64,000 bases of DNA from an uncultured Lachnospiraceae bacterium (GTDB taxonomy: Bacteria > Bacillota > Clostridia > Lachnospirales > Lachnospiraceae), in the NCBI GenBank assembly GCA_910579505.1, contig CAJTTZ010000002.1, forward strand, positions 248,001-312,000. The letters are read 5' to 3'. The notes beneath the pieces are model-generated. The model searched no databases and was not told the DNA's origin. It saw nothing but the letters and a program-made list of their open reading frames with translations. A program made the translations under genes and the position numbers. Of the stretch, positions 53,175 through 61,297 are shown piece after piece; position 1 is the first letter of the stretch; every line of letters starts with the position of its first letter.

Positions 53175-54140
53175 TTATCGGATATTCAGATAATTGCTGC
53201 TCTTAGGCGGAAAATCGTTACAGTCAAGTCTTGGCAGCTCATATCTGCCATGCGCTTTCGTATCCGCCACCGCCACCTTTGTTACCATACCCGCCCTGCA
53301 TCCTTTTGACGCAATATATTGTATCACGTCAGAATTGTATGAGCCGTAAGGGTAATTTAACACCCAGTTATCCCGGTCTATGAATTCGTCCATCACTCCC
53401 AGCGCTTTACCTATATCCGCCTGCATTTCCTGCACGTCGAGATTGCCCAGCCAGTAATGGTCATAACCGTGCAGACCGATAAACATGCCTTCCCGCTTCA
53501 TACACCTGATCTGGTCGCGGTTCATATAAAGTTCCCGCGCAAAAATATCCTCCGGAAGGCCCACATACTTCGTAAATAGTTCACTGGATATCTGATTCCG
53601 GATTTTTTCGGGAATAGCTGTCTGCAGGATTCTTTTCACAAAGATAGTCTCTTTATTATCAAAACGGTTTGCCACGGCATATTTCTCAAACAGTTCCTCA
53701 TTGGACGGGAACTTGTCCCCCATCCCTTCGCCACGATACTTATCCAAAAGCGCATAAGTATCTTTCACCAGTGAATGAATATCCGCGCTCGCCAGTATAA
53801 AATGGATTTTATTCACGTCCAGCAGCACATTTTCCGTAAAAGTCTTCCCCGGAATAAAGAAGGAACCCTGCACATTATGCTCCTTTAAAACAGGAAATAC
53901 TGCCGTAAAATTGTCAATATACCCGTCATCAAAAGTCAGCAGCACCGCATTCTCCGGCAGCGTACCATTCTCGGAATTGCATGCCTCTATCACATCCTCC
54001 ATGGTAACGACTGTAAAATGTTCCTTCAGAAAGGCAATCTGTTCCTTAAACAGCCCATAATCCAATCCTTTGATATTCGGGTATCGGCTGTTTCCCAGAT
54101 CCCGGACGTAGTGGTACATGATAATGTGCACTTTACTCAT
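53175..54140 (-). CDS. Polysaccharide deacetylase-family (NodB-domain) protein
   Basis: 321 residues. The NodB motifs VLLTFDDGYIDNF near 88 (metal-binding Asp pair) and GLHGYDHYWLG near 220 (His-x3-His) are visible, and RYELPRLDCNDF lies near the C-terminus. No signal peptide is seen, so it acts in the cytoplasm, more like sugar-intermediate deacetylases than wall enzymes. It overlaps the cytidylyltransferase gene by 8 bases. It may free an amino group that the formyl or aminoacyl enzymes then modify (inference). Confidence 0.93.
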   Translation of the reverse strand: MSKVHIIMYHYVRDLGNSRYPNIKGLDYGLFKEQIAFLKEHFTVVTMEDVIEACNSENGTLPENAVLLTFDDGYIDNFTAVFPVLKEHNVQGSFFIPGKTFTENVLLDVNKIHFILASADIHSLVKDTYALLDKYRGEGMGDKFPSNEELFEKYAVANRFDNKETIFVKRILQTAIPEKIRNQISSELFTKYVGLPEDIFARELYMNRDQIRCMKREGMFIGLHGYDHYWLGNLDVQEMQADIGKALGVMDEFIDRDNWVLNYPYGSYNSDVIQYIASKGCRAGMVTKVAVADTKAHGRYELPRLDCNDFPPKSSNYLNIR

Positions 54141-54825
54141 TATTTATTCCTTCCCGCATACAGCATTCCGCTATTTTGAAGTCAAATTCCGTATCAATGT
54201 CAATCGAACGCTCCGCCGGCATAATGTACGCATAAGATTTGTGCCGCAGCATCTGCGGCTGCTCAAGTTCCTCCCGCCTTACGAGAAATATCACGCCGTT
54301 TAGCCTGTAATATGTCGGAAGCTCCTGTCGCCTGTCGCAGTAATCCTCCCGTCTGAAATTGTCCATGCACAGATCCTCTCCCAGCGTATTGATCCACAGG
54401 GGGGAATGTTCCATTTCGCACACGGACACAACCGAGTTTGCATCTTTCTCTTCCAACAGCGCGAAACTGTTTCTGATATCGGCTGCAGTTCTAAGCGGCG
54501 CAGTCGGCTGCAGGAGCATGATGCGGTCAAAGAACTCGCCTTTTTGCTCGAACCGGCCAATCACCTCCCTGACGACATCCCAGGAACTGGCCGCGTCCCC
54601 CGAAGTCTCCTCCGATCTGAGAAAAGACGCGTCCGCACCGAAACGCGCCGCAATCTCCGCATACTTTGGAGAGTCCGTCGAAACGAATACCTTGTCAAAC
54701 TGACCGCTGCGCAATGCGCACTCTATGGTATAAGCTATCAGCGGTTTCCCACACAGTTCTTTGATGTTTTTATCCGGCAGCGCCTTAGAGCCGCTGCGGG
54801 CCGTAATAATCGCAATATTTCTCAT
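54133..54825 (-). CDS. neuA: CMP-nonulosonate cytidylyltransferase (NeuA/LegF type), copy 1
   Basis: About 230 residues. It begins NIAIITARSGSKALPDKNI, the CTP-binding signature, with TDSPKYAEIA near 55, ILLQPTAPLR near 95 and the metal-binding DIDTEFDF near 210. It activates a nonulosonic acid with CTP. It overlaps the deacetylase gene and belongs to the same operon as two synthases. ATG 54825 with GGGGAA upstream is preferred over 54846. Confidence 0.95.
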   Translation of the reverse strand: MRNIAIITARSGSKALPDKNIKELCGKPLIAYTIECALRSGQFDKVFVSTDSPKYAEIAARFGADASFLRSEETSGDAASSWDVVREVIGRFEQKGEFFDRIMLLQPTAPLRTAADIRNSFALLEEKDANSVVSVCEMEHSPLWINTLGEDLCMDNFRREDYCDRRQELPTYYRLNGVIFLVRREELEQPQMLRHKSYAYIMPAERSIDIDTEFDFKIAECCMREGINNE

Positions 54826-54863
54826 CCGTCTTTTCCCCGAAACCATATCGTCTGCAAACCCTG

Positions 54864-55934
54864 CTAAATAAAAGGATCAAAATACCCCGGCATCGTCTGG
54901 TTGATATGGTTGATAATGTTGTTATAGGCCATCGCGCGGCAGTTTTTGCATTCGCCGTTTCGCCACTTCTCATTGGAGAGCTCTTTGACTTTCTGATGTC
55001 TGGGTGAGTTCCACATCTCCTGAAGCGTCATTTCGTTCAGATCCCCTATACAGAACTCTTCCTTGTCGATCTCGACAATATTCGGATATACTTTTCCGTC
55101 CGTGCTGACATTCGCAATCATGCCAAGCTGGTTCGTCCAGCACTTGTTCACAAAATCAGGGAGTTTCCTGTAATTGAAAATAGATTTCAGGTTTGTAAAG
55201 TTTTCATCGCATCCCTCGCACTCCTGAATCTCCTTTTTCAGGTATTCCTCCTCCTCTTTCGTAAGTCCCTGTCCATTGTCCTCGTAATCACGGACAATCT
55301 TAAACAGGGCGTAGTCAAATTCCCGCTCCTTTATAATCCGCAGAAAATCCTTGACGCACTTGTAGTTTTTATTCGTCAGCACAATCCGGGACCCGATCAC
55401 CGGGCTGTTCTCCCCATGGTATGCCTTGATTTTTGCCGGCACCGACAGCGCTTTCTCCATATTGCCCGTGCCCGTAATCACACGAAAAGTTTCGTCGTCA
55501 ATACCCGGTACGGATATGGCTATATAATTAAATTTGTCCGCAATCGGGATCAGCCCCACTTCCTCAAAAGCGGTGGCGTTCGTGATCATGGCGCACTCGA
55601 CGCCATGGTCGTAAAGCTTCGCAATATAATCCGCTATGCCCGGATACAGAGTCGGCTCCCCGCCGCCCGAAAAATACACCGCACGGATATGCATCGCAAT
55701 AATGGAATCAACCAGCCGGTCCATCACTTCTTTGGACAGACTCGCCCGGTTTTCATTCCGCTCTTTATAGGAGCAGTGGATGCAGCTATGGTTGCAGACC
55801 GCGGTCGGATGTACTTCTATCGCAATCGGATTGAAGTCTTCCTTTCCCCTGCTGATATCTTCCAGCATTTTTCCGTAATGGAACAATATCTTGGATGAAT
55901 TTAACAGATCATGTGACAATGCAATATCTTTCAT
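54864..55934 (-). CDS. Radical SAM / SPASM-domain enzyme
   Basis: About 356 residues. The cluster motif CNHSCIHC (C-x3-C-x2-C) lies near residue 47, the SAM-binding GGGEPTL near 91, and a SPASM-like C-terminus carries extra Cys: CEGC near 240, a lone CW near 262, FCIG near 295, and CKNC near 333. Such enzymes epimerise, dehydrate or couple sugars, peptides or amino acids. In this operon it may alter the nonulosonate, its amino-acid substituent, or a precursor; unknown. ATG 55934 has GGAGG upstream. Confidence 0.93.
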   Translation of the reverse strand: MKDIALSHDLLNSSKILFHYGKMLEDISRGKEDFNPIAIEVHPTAVCNHSCIHCSYKERNENRASLSKEVMDRLVDSIIAMHIRAVYFSGGGEPTLYPGIADYIAKLYDHGVECAMITNATAFEEVGLIPIADKFNYIAISVPGIDDETFRVITGTGNMEKALSVPAKIKAYHGENSPVIGSRIVLTNKNYKCVKDFLRIIKEREFDYALFKIVRDYEDNGQGLTKEEEEYLKKEIQECEGCDENFTNLKSIFNYRKLPDFVNKCWTNQLGMIANVSTDGKVYPNIVEIDKEEFCIGDLNEMTLQEMWNSPRHQKVKELSNEKWRNGECKNCRAMAYNNIINHINQTMPGYFDPFI

Positions 55935-55946
55935 GGTTCCTCCCAT

Positions 55947-57008
55947 CTAACCGTTCAGCTTTAACGCCGTATACGTTTTTTCCAACTCTTCCATCTGCCC
56001 GGTATCGAGCCACTGCTCTTCCTCAATCAGATAAATTCCTACTTTCTCTTTCTTTCTGATACAGTCGCCTATCAGTTCCGTCATATCCACAAAGGTGTCC
56101 TGAGGTATCATCTCCAAAAATCTTTCATTGATTACATACAGGCCGGTGTTTATGTTGTAGGACAATACCGGTTTCTCCTGCATATTGCAGACGTACCCCT
56201 CCGCATCCCCCTCAACGGTCCCGTAAGGCATCTGATACTTCTTGTGTGCGCAGACTAATGTGATGATGCACCGTTTACGGACGTGTTCCTCCAGAATCGC
56301 CTGATAATCGGCGTCTATCAAAATATCGCAGTTGGAAACAAAAAAATCGCCGGCAACCTTTCCCTGCACCAGCTTCAATCCGCCGGCGGTTCCCAGAAAC
56401 TTTTCTTCCTCCACAAACTGAATATTGTATTTCATCTCATTATCGGCAAAATATGCCTTAATAAAATTCTTTTTATAGTTGACGACCATGTAAAACAAAT
56501 CGCAGCCATACTGCTGGAACTTGGCGACAATCCGCTCCGTAACGGTCTTCTCCCCCAGCGGGATCAGGGGTTTGGGTAGTATATCCGTAAAAGGTTTCAG
56601 TCTCTGCCCTTTACCTCCCGCCATAATCACCACCGGCACACGAAGGTCGGCCCTTGTCTTACCCGTATCTTCGTCATCAAAAAAAGTCAGGAAAACAATA
56701 TCCGTTATTTCCAGATCATGCTTTACAATCGGCAGGGCGGTAACACCCTGCTTAATCATAATATCTTTCGCACTGCTTCTGTCCTCCTGATAAGCAAAAA
56801 CAGGGGAATAGTGCGCCGCTCTCGACACCTCCCCCTCTATATCCCCTCCGGCAAGTATATATCTGCGAATGTCTCCGTCTGTCACAGTGGCAAGCAGTTT
56901 CCCGTCTTTACAGACGAAAACCAGGCCTTTTGCATTCTCGGCGATTTTTTTCATAACTTCCCTGATAGAGTTTTCTTCAGTTGCTGTAAATATTTCCAGA
57001 TTCTTCAT
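55947..57008 (-). CDS. CBS-domain sugar-1-phosphate nucleotidyltransferase (PtmE-like)
   Basis: About 353 residues. Two CBS motifs fill about 1-115 (LLATVTDGDIRRYIL; GVTALPIV), followed by a nucleotidyltransferase domain from about 123 with the signature VVIMAGGKGQRLKPFT. FLGTAGGLKLV and NCDILIDADY supply the sugar and metal site. Campylobacter PtmE, a guanylyltransferase that starts the GDP route to legionaminic acid, has this layout. The same role is plausible here but the nucleotide is not proven. The CBS pair may sense a nucleotide product. Confidence 0.92.
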   Translation of the reverse strand: MKNLEIFTATEENSIREVMKKIAENAKGLVFVCKDGKLLATVTDGDIRRYILAGGDIEGEVSRAAHYSPVFAYQEDRSSAKDIMIKQGVTALPIVKHDLEITDIVFLTFFDDEDTGKTRADLRVPVVIMAGGKGQRLKPFTDILPKPLIPLGEKTVTERIVAKFQQYGCDLFYMVVNYKKNFIKAYFADNEMKYNIQFVEEEKFLGTAGGLKLVQGKVAGDFFVSNCDILIDADYQAILEEHVRKRCIITLVCAHKKYQMPYGTVEGDAEGYVCNMQEKPVLSYNINTGLYVINERFLEMIPQDTFVDMTELIGDCIRKKEKVGIYLIEEEQWLDTGQMEELEKTYTALKLNG

Positions 57009-57019
57009 TCCTATACTCT

Positions 57020-58336
57020 CTATATACAATCTAAAACGAACTGAGCAAAATCAATTCCTCTATTCGGTTCGTAAGTATCTTTCACCGTCCCCGCTTTCTT
57101 CGCGTCCGCCAATTTCGCCCGAAACTCCCTGACCATATCGTCGCTCCACTTTTCCTGCATGGAGTAACTCTGATATGTCACCTTACCGATGTGCAGCCAG
57201 TCAACCCATCTGAAAATCGAAGATATATCCGCATATACAATCAGGTCCGCCGCCCCTATGATTTTGCGCAGCGGCTCCTCGACTATATGACATCCCTCAT
57301 AATCCTCCAAAAATCTGTTTTCATCCAAATCCGACTTGGGATGCAGCGACACGAGAACTTCGTCAAAGGCGCTCAGAACGCTCTGCACAATGACGCCTTT
57401 ATTATACAGATCGTTCTCTCTTGACCACTGCTGTACCCTCTCGGAAAATGCGATGATTACTGTCGCTTCCTGATGCAGGGCATACTTTTTCGCAAGCATG
57501 TCTTTCACGGATTCCCGGTTTTTATACCCTTCTATAATAATCCCATCTTCCACCGATTCTGTCAAGAATAATCTGCCCTGTGCGCTCTGGCCCAGCTCGC
57601 TCACAATTTCGTCATACTGTTCCCTATACGCCGTGCATACAACATCCGCCAGGCTGCCCTGCACCCATGGATTCGGCACGCCAAATCCCATCAGGCGGTC
57701 TATGATTTCCACAAACGGCTGACTGAAAAATACGATTTGATCCTGATACTCCTTTTCCAGCTTGGGATTGATACGCCTTACAATTTTAGCCGAAATCGGA
57801 AGCTTATCCGCCTTTTTCTGGCGAAAACCATTGGAAGGGTTCAACAGTACCCCCTCGATATCGGACAGGCAGATCGGCGCGATCACCGTCTTAATTCCCT
57901 GCCTTTTCGCGCAGTAAACAAAAAATTTCTCCAGCTCCGATTTGTTGTCGGCATAGAGTAGTATGATATTTGGTTTCTCGTTCTTTATAATATTTTTTGC
58001 CCTGTGGAGTCCCTGCCTGTTTTGCACAACAATTTTTGCCGTATTAAAAACCGCTTTGCACGCGGAAACATAAAGCTTATCCCTGACATATTTATAGTCA
58101 CGGTTCACTTCTTTCTTACCCTTTTGTCTCTCCTTTTCGTCGAAATCCAAAATGGTCAGATACCCTTCGCCGAAAATCCCGGCTTTTCCCCTGATTACGC
58201 CGATCTGGACGCGCGGGTGGCAGACCATGACAAGCCGAATTTCTCTTCTGTCCTGCAGCCGTTCCGCAAAAGACAAAAACCCGTTCGCCCCCGTATCACT
58301 GTTGGCAATCATCAGAATCGTTTTTTTACTCTCCAT
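57020..58336 (-). CDS. GT-B-like surface-carbohydrate protein, function unknown
   Basis: 438 residues. It begins KTILMIANSDTGANGFLSF and has a C-terminal region with VLVSLHPKSDLDENR near 340 and GAADLIVYADISSIFRW near 370, a layout shared with GT-B-type epimerase or capsule transferase families (HP motif, then an acidic or Ser-rich nucleotide loop). No signal peptide or membrane segment. It lies between a NeuA-type and a PtmE-type gene and overlaps the former by 11 bases. Candidate nonulosonate transferase; not certain. Confidence 0.85.
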   Translation of the reverse strand: MESKKTILMIANSDTGANGFLSFAERLQDRREIRLVMVCHPRVQIGVIRGKAGIFGEGYLTILDFDEKERQKGKKEVNRDYKYVRDKLYVSACKAVFNTAKIVVQNRQGLHRAKNIIKNEKPNIILLYADNKSELEKFFVYCAKRQGIKTVIAPICLSDIEGVLLNPSNGFRQKKADKLPISAKIVRRINPKLEKEYQDQIVFFSQPFVEIIDRLMGFGVPNPWVQGSLADVVCTAYREQYDEIVSELGQSAQGRLFLTESVEDGIIIEGYKNRESVKDMLAKKYALHQEATVIIAFSERVQQWSRENDLYNKGVIVQSVLSAFDEVLVSLHPKSDLDENRFLEDYEGCHIVEEPLRKIIGAADLIVYADISSIFRWVDWLHIGKVTYQSYSMQEKWSDDMVREFRAKLADAKKAGTVKDTYEPNRGIDFAQFVLDCI

Positions 58337-59036
58337 TCGACTCCCTCTCCATCAGCCACGCAGTCAACTCCATGTCATATTGGGTGTCAATATTCATGGA
58401 ACGCTCCGCAGGCATCACATAAAGAACCGGCTCGTCACTGATCACCAGCCGGGACGCAAGGAGATACTGCACGTCCGTAATATAGACAGCGCCGTTTCTC
58501 ACATACAGTTCCGGCAGGTCCTGTCTTCTTTTCCCTTTGTTGTGATCCGGGTGGAGCGCAATACCCATATCGTCTTTTCTGTGATAGGAATTGTACTCAC
58601 TGACGCTCTCTTCCCTGTAGCAGCTTACCAGCGACGTCCCCTGCTTCCTGTCATACAGCGCGACAGCACCGATAATGTCCTCCCCTTTTCGAAGCGGTGA
58701 AGTCGGCTGCAGTAAAACGATATCGTCGTAGCATTCGCCCTGCTCCCGGTAGAAATTTACCGCATGGATCATCAGATCCGCGCTCTTTGACTGGTCGGAA
58801 GAAAGCTCGGCCGGCCGGATAAAAGGCACCTCAGCGCCACACTCTCTCGCAATAGCGGCAATTTCCTCAGAATCCGTCGATACGATCACCCTGTCAACAG
58901 CCCCTGCTTCCTTCGCCGCCTTCGCCGCCTGAATGGAATAATAAATAAGCGGATGTCCTGCCACATTGTATATATTCTTTTTCGGAATCCCTTTCGAGCC
59001 TCCCCTTGCGGGAATAATTGCCAGTCTCTTTTTCAT
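58326..59036 (-). CDS. neuA: CMP-nonulosonate cytidylyltransferase (NeuA/LegF type), copy 2
   Basis: About 236 residues. LAIIPARGGSKGIPKKN opens the protein, with STDSEEIAAIA near 53, VLLQPTSPLRKGE near 97 and NIDTQYDMEL near 222. It is diverged from copy 1 at 54133 (ITARSGSKALPDKN), so it should handle a different nine-carbon acid. It follows the second neuC gene by 35 bases. ATG 59036 has GGGG upstream; a GTG at 59045 is possible. Confidence 0.95.
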   Translation of the reverse strand: MKKRLAIIPARGGSKGIPKKNIYNVAGHPLIYYSIQAAKAAKEAGAVDRVIVSTDSEEIAAIARECGAEVPFIRPAELSSDQSKSADLMIHAVNFYREQGECYDDIVLLQPTSPLRKGEDIIGAVALYDRKQGTSLVSCYREESVSEYNSYHRKDDMGIALHPDHNKGKRRQDLPELYVRNGAVYITDVQYLLASRLVISDEPVLYVMPAERSMNIDTQYDMELTAWLMERESNGE

Positions 59037-59071
59037 ACGTCTCACCCCATATCCTAACTGTTTGGCCTTAC

Positions 59072-60223
59072 CTAGTATGTCATTCTCTTGTGAATGGAAA
59101 GCGCTGCTTTAGCCAGATAGTCCGCAATGATCTCTCCTGCGTTTCCTTTTCCGAATATGGTCTCCGACTCATATCTCCCATGGGCAATCTGCGCTTCCAG
59201 ACACCTTGCGATCTCCTCCGTGTCGTAATCCGCAAGCACAACGTTGCCGCCGTGCTCCCTTCCCTCCTGTCTGTCTCCGACAATAACCGACGGCGTTCCA
59301 AGAAAAGAGGCTTCCCTGATGAAAGAACTGCTGTTTCCCACCGCGCAGACTGCGTTTTTTAAAATACAGTTATAAATCTCCGGCGGGAAATTCTTGCAGT
59401 ACGCAAAATTGGAATGGCTGTTATTTTCCCTGAAAATACGGATGCCCCTCGACACCAGGTCGCTTCCGGCATCAATGTTCGGCCACATGACTATTTTCTG
59501 TTCTTCCCTGTCCTTCAATGCCGCAAGCGTCTTCTCCACCTGCACGCGCCCCTCCTCCGGCGTCGTCGTCACCGGATGCTGCATCATCAGGATATAAGGC
59601 TTCGTAAAGTCAATCTGGTATCCGACACCACTGTTATATTCGTGCATCTTTTCATTGCTGATCGTAAGATCCTGATGACACAGAGTGTCGATAGAAGGGC
59701 AGCCGCTGTTTACGATACGGTAGGGCTCCTCCCCCATCTTTATCAGTCTCTCCCTGCTCTGCTCCGTGGAAGGAAAATGATAGTGGGACAGCTTTGTGAT
59801 CGCGTGTCTCACCAGCTCGTCAATATTTCCCGTGATCTCTCCTCCCTGAATATGCGCAAGCGGAATGTTCAGGTAGGTTGCGGCAATCGCCGTGGCCATC
59901 GTCTCATATCTGTCAGCGACAGTCACCACCACATCCGGCCGGATGTCCTCAAAAACTGTGGACAGTTCTATAATACCCAATCCCGTGGATTTCGCCTGCG
60001 TTTCCAGATTCTCGCCTTCTATCACATAATAAATCTTTCTGGTGGGAGTAAATCCGTCCTTTTCTATGACGCGCAGCGCGTTCCCGAAGCGGTCCAGCAA
60101 AACGGACGCCCCCACAACAAGCTGCAGTTCCAGATCCGGGTGCTCCTGTATCGCCTTTAACACATATTTTACTCTGCCATAATTGGCTCTGCTCGCCACT
60201 ACCACACATACTTTTCTTTTCAT
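59072..60223 (-). CDS. neuC: Hydrolysing 2-epimerase family enzyme (NeuC/LegG type), copy 2
   Basis: 383 residues. VCVVVASRANYGR opens the fold; VADRYETMATAIAATYLN near 102 and LAHIQGGEITGNIDELVRH near 122 correspond to the catalytic region, and VGNSSSFIREASFLGTPSVIVGDRQEG near 300 to the nucleotide site. It is strongly diverged from copy 1 (SRANYG against GTRAEYG, no SGIIE), pointing to a different nucleotide sugar. It lies 21 bases after the second neuB gene. Confidence 0.95.
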   Translation of the reverse strand: MKRKVCVVVASRANYGRVKYVLKAIQEHPDLELQLVVGASVLLDRFGNALRVIEKDGFTPTRKIYYVIEGENLETQAKSTGLGIIELSTVFEDIRPDVVVTVADRYETMATAIAATYLNIPLAHIQGGEITGNIDELVRHAITKLSHYHFPSTEQSRERLIKMGEEPYRIVNSGCPSIDTLCHQDLTISNEKMHEYNSGVGYQIDFTKPYILMMQHPVTTTPEEGRVQVEKTLAALKDREEQKIVMWPNIDAGSDLVSRGIRIFRENNSHSNFAYCKNFPPEIYNCILKNAVCAVGNSSSFIREASFLGTPSVIVGDRQEGREHGGNVVLADYDTEEIARCLEAQIAHGRYESETIFGKGNAGEIIADYLAKAALSIHKRMTY

Positions 60224-60244
60224 TCTAAACCGTGTATCCCCTTT

Positions 60245-61297
60245 CTAATCTGCCGCTGCGCCGCCCTCAAGGTCGGACCAGTGCAGCGCAGCGCCCGTTT
60301 TCAAGTCCTTCACCAGTTTTTTCCCCAGCACTTCCTCATAGTGTTCCCCGGAGATACCGTTTAAAGGTTTTTTGAAGGAAAGCGCTTCCAGATTAAGCGG
60401 CTCCCCCTTTGCGACATCACGCTTCAGGTAAATGCCTTTTGCGAAAATGCGCTTTAATTCCTTCTGTTCCTCGTTCAATGCCGTCTTATCAACCGGCGCG
60501 TTGCGCATGGCGGTGATCATCCGAATCCCCTCTGTCATTTCCCGCAGCTGGTCTATCGTCACAGAAGCTTTCACATCGGGGCCGAACATATAGGGGCTCA
60601 TGGTCACATGCACTTCTACTATCAGCGCGCCGTTCGCAACGGCGGCCAGTGACGGAAATATCGTCCCGGAATGATCCGAGAGCCCAATCGGACATCTGTA
60701 CCTGTGTCTCATTTCCGAAATGAGATTCAGGCCAATCTTCTCCGGCGGACACGGATATGCCGTCGTACACTGCATTACAGCGTATGGATTTGCTTTTACC
60801 ATCTCCACCTGATGGTCAATGTCCTCATAAGAACTTAACCCCGAAGACAAAAGAATCGGCTTTCCTGTCTTTACCATTTTCTCAACGAGACAGTTGTTAA
60901 AAACCTCTCCCGAGCCAAGCTTCCACGCCGGCATGCCGATAGACTGCATCATCTCAAACGCTTCCACGGAAAAAACAGAGCTCAGGAAGTCAAGCCCTGC
61001 CTCCCATGCATGGCGGTGCAGCCCTTCCCACTGTTCATAAGTAAATTCCATTCTTTTCCAGTAGTCATACCTGGTCCTGTCCTCGTAGCTGAATTTGACA
61101 CGAAAAGGCTCCTCTCTCGTGCTTTCCGCCTCCGCGATATGCGTCTGGAATTTGATCGCATCAACTCCTGTGCCCGCCACCGCGTCAATAAACGCATGGG
61201 CCTGTCCCAGACTGCCGTCATGGTTCTGGGATATTTCCGCTATGATATATACTTTGTTCTGTTTTATCCCTTCCGCAAACCATTTACCGATTTCCAT
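60245..61297 (-). CDS. neuB: Nonulosonic acid synthase (NeuB/LegI type), copy 2
   Basis: 350 residues. The TIM barrel starts VYIIAEISQNHDGSLGQ, with IKFQTHIAEAES near 48, GSGEVFNNCLVEK near 130 and GLSDHSGT near 210. A SAF domain (FAKGIYLKRDVAKGEP) runs from about 290. Compared with copy 1 the substrate strands differ (THIAEAEST against TFKAESLV), so a second acid is made. It overlaps the upstream GT-B-like gene by 14 bases, and GGAGG precedes its ATG. Confidence 0.95.
   Translation of the reverse strand: MEIGKWFAEGIKQNKVYIIAEISQNHDGSLGQAHAFIDAVAGTGVDAIKFQTHIAEAESTREEPFRVKFSYEDRTRYDYWKRMEFTYEQWEGLHRHAWEAGLDFLSSVFSVEAFEMMQSIGMPAWKLGSGEVFNNCLVEKMVKTGKPILLSSGLSSYEDIDHQVEMVKANPYAVMQCTTAYPCPPEKIGLNLISEMRHRYRCPIGLSDHSGTIFPSLAAVANGALIVEVHVTMSPYMFGPDVKASVTIDQLREMTEGIRMITAMRNAPVDKTALNEEQKELKRIFAKGIYLKRDVAKGEPLNLEALSFKKPLNGISGEHYEEVLGKKLVKDLKTGAALHWSDLEGGAAAD

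Noticed and set aside
59414..60160. 248-codon plus-strand frame opposite neuC copy 2
   Set aside because: Antisense shadow of a conserved enzyme.
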